Source of the DNA: Salsipaludibacter sp963812245
GTDB taxonomy: Bacteria; Actinomycetota; Nitriliruptoria; Nitriliruptorales; Nitriliruptoraceae
Assembly (NCBI GenBank): GCA_963812245.1
Contig: CAWEUK010000005.1
Location: forward strand, 1 to 64,000
DNA: 64,000 nt
Direction of reading: 5' to 3'
Program-made: the position numbers and the translations under genes
Part shown: positions 63,937-64,000 of the stretch, one piece after another
Numbering within the stretch: the first letter of the stretch is position 1
Layout of the letters: each line of letters opens with the position of its first letter
Notes under the pieces: generated by a model
Databases searched by the model: none
What the model saw: the letters and a program-made list of their open reading frames with translations, nothing else
Told to the model about the DNA's origin: nothing

Positions 63937-64000
63937 TCACCCGATGCCGTTGATGAGCTCGGCGAAGACGACGATGTTGTCCTCGTAGCTGTTGACTCGA
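63937..64000 (-). CDS. Partial gene, 3' end only
   Basis: The minus strand reads RVNSYEDNIVVFAELINGIG and then a stop (TGA at 63939-63937). Codon use is coding-like and the frame runs off the window. The family cannot be identified from 20 residues. Confidence 0.5.
   Translation of the reverse strand, partial: RVNSYEDNIVVFAELINGIG

Noticed and set aside
1..64000. tRNA, rRNA or riboswitch genes
   Set aside because: Intergenic regions were read on both strands; no cloverleaf-like or known riboswitch consensus was recognised. A covariance-model search would be needed to exclude small RNAs.

Overview
This is a high-GC chromosomal window, probably from an actinomycetote. Supporting clues are the strong G/C third-position bias, GTG starts, actinobacterial-type formylglycine enzyme, a mycolic-acid-type/cyclopropane synthase homologue, an Abhydrolase_9 membrane hydrolase and small DUF6325/DUF1269 proteins. 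The exact lineage cannot be read from the sequence. No rRNA, tRNA, CRISPR array, insertion sequence or prophage was recognised. Several reading frames are broken by single-base shifts, densely in the first ~7.9 kb and sporadically elsewhere (25.9, 26.8, 32.3, 38.4, 39.2, 43.9 kb). Other large genes, such as nadABC and the 13-kb operon at 48-61 kb, are intact. This pattern fits uneven indel errors in the assembly better than general decay, although real decay cannot be excluded for individual genes.

Layout. 1-1982: a fadJ/fadB-like fatty-acid oxidation gene, 5'-truncated and shattered by frameshifts. 2.1-10.6 kb: an accessory island with two caspase-like CHAT proteases. CHAT-I overlaps an alpha/beta-hydrolase gene. 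CHAT-II overlaps (GTGA) a gene for a single-pass membrane protein with a CBM9-like outer domain, and a two-TM ion-channel-like gene lies just upstream. The two CHAT genes share a 9-base promoter-region motif at the same distance from their starts. 10.7-25.1 kb: PRC-barrel protein, glutaryl-CoA-dehydrogenase-like enzyme, the nadABC NAD-synthesis operon, a sulfatase / formylglycine-generating enzyme / HAD phosphatase operon, a LamG-LytM-lectin-propeller protein, a BenE-type transporter and an amidohydrolase. 25.1-28.5 kb: a zinc-uptake locus (znuA-znuB-zur opposite znuC) with Zur-box-like palindromes between.

28.5-38 kb holds small envelope or stress-type proteins (two DUF1269, DoxX, DUF6325, LURP-one, acidic lipoprotein, an AIM24 relic), a membrane alpha/beta hydrolase and an M13 peptidase. 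38.0-42.0 kb encodes a large secreted repeat protein. 42.2-43.1 kb is an ArsR/SRPBCC pair. 43.4-46.7 kb encodes a lipoprotein joining an HExxH segment, a von Willebrand D-like domain and ankyrin repeats. A cyclopropane-fatty-acid-synthase-like gene follows.

48.3-61.3 kb is a tightly packed minus-strand operon of four proteins (1029, 1144, 1542 and 597 aa). None has a signal peptide or membrane segment; the first looks like a DUF6603 protein and the other three carry recognisable but unnamed motifs. This operon and the paired-CHAT island are the best candidates for undescribed systems. The window ends with a small unknown gene, an M1 aminopeptidase and the 3' end of an unidentified gene.
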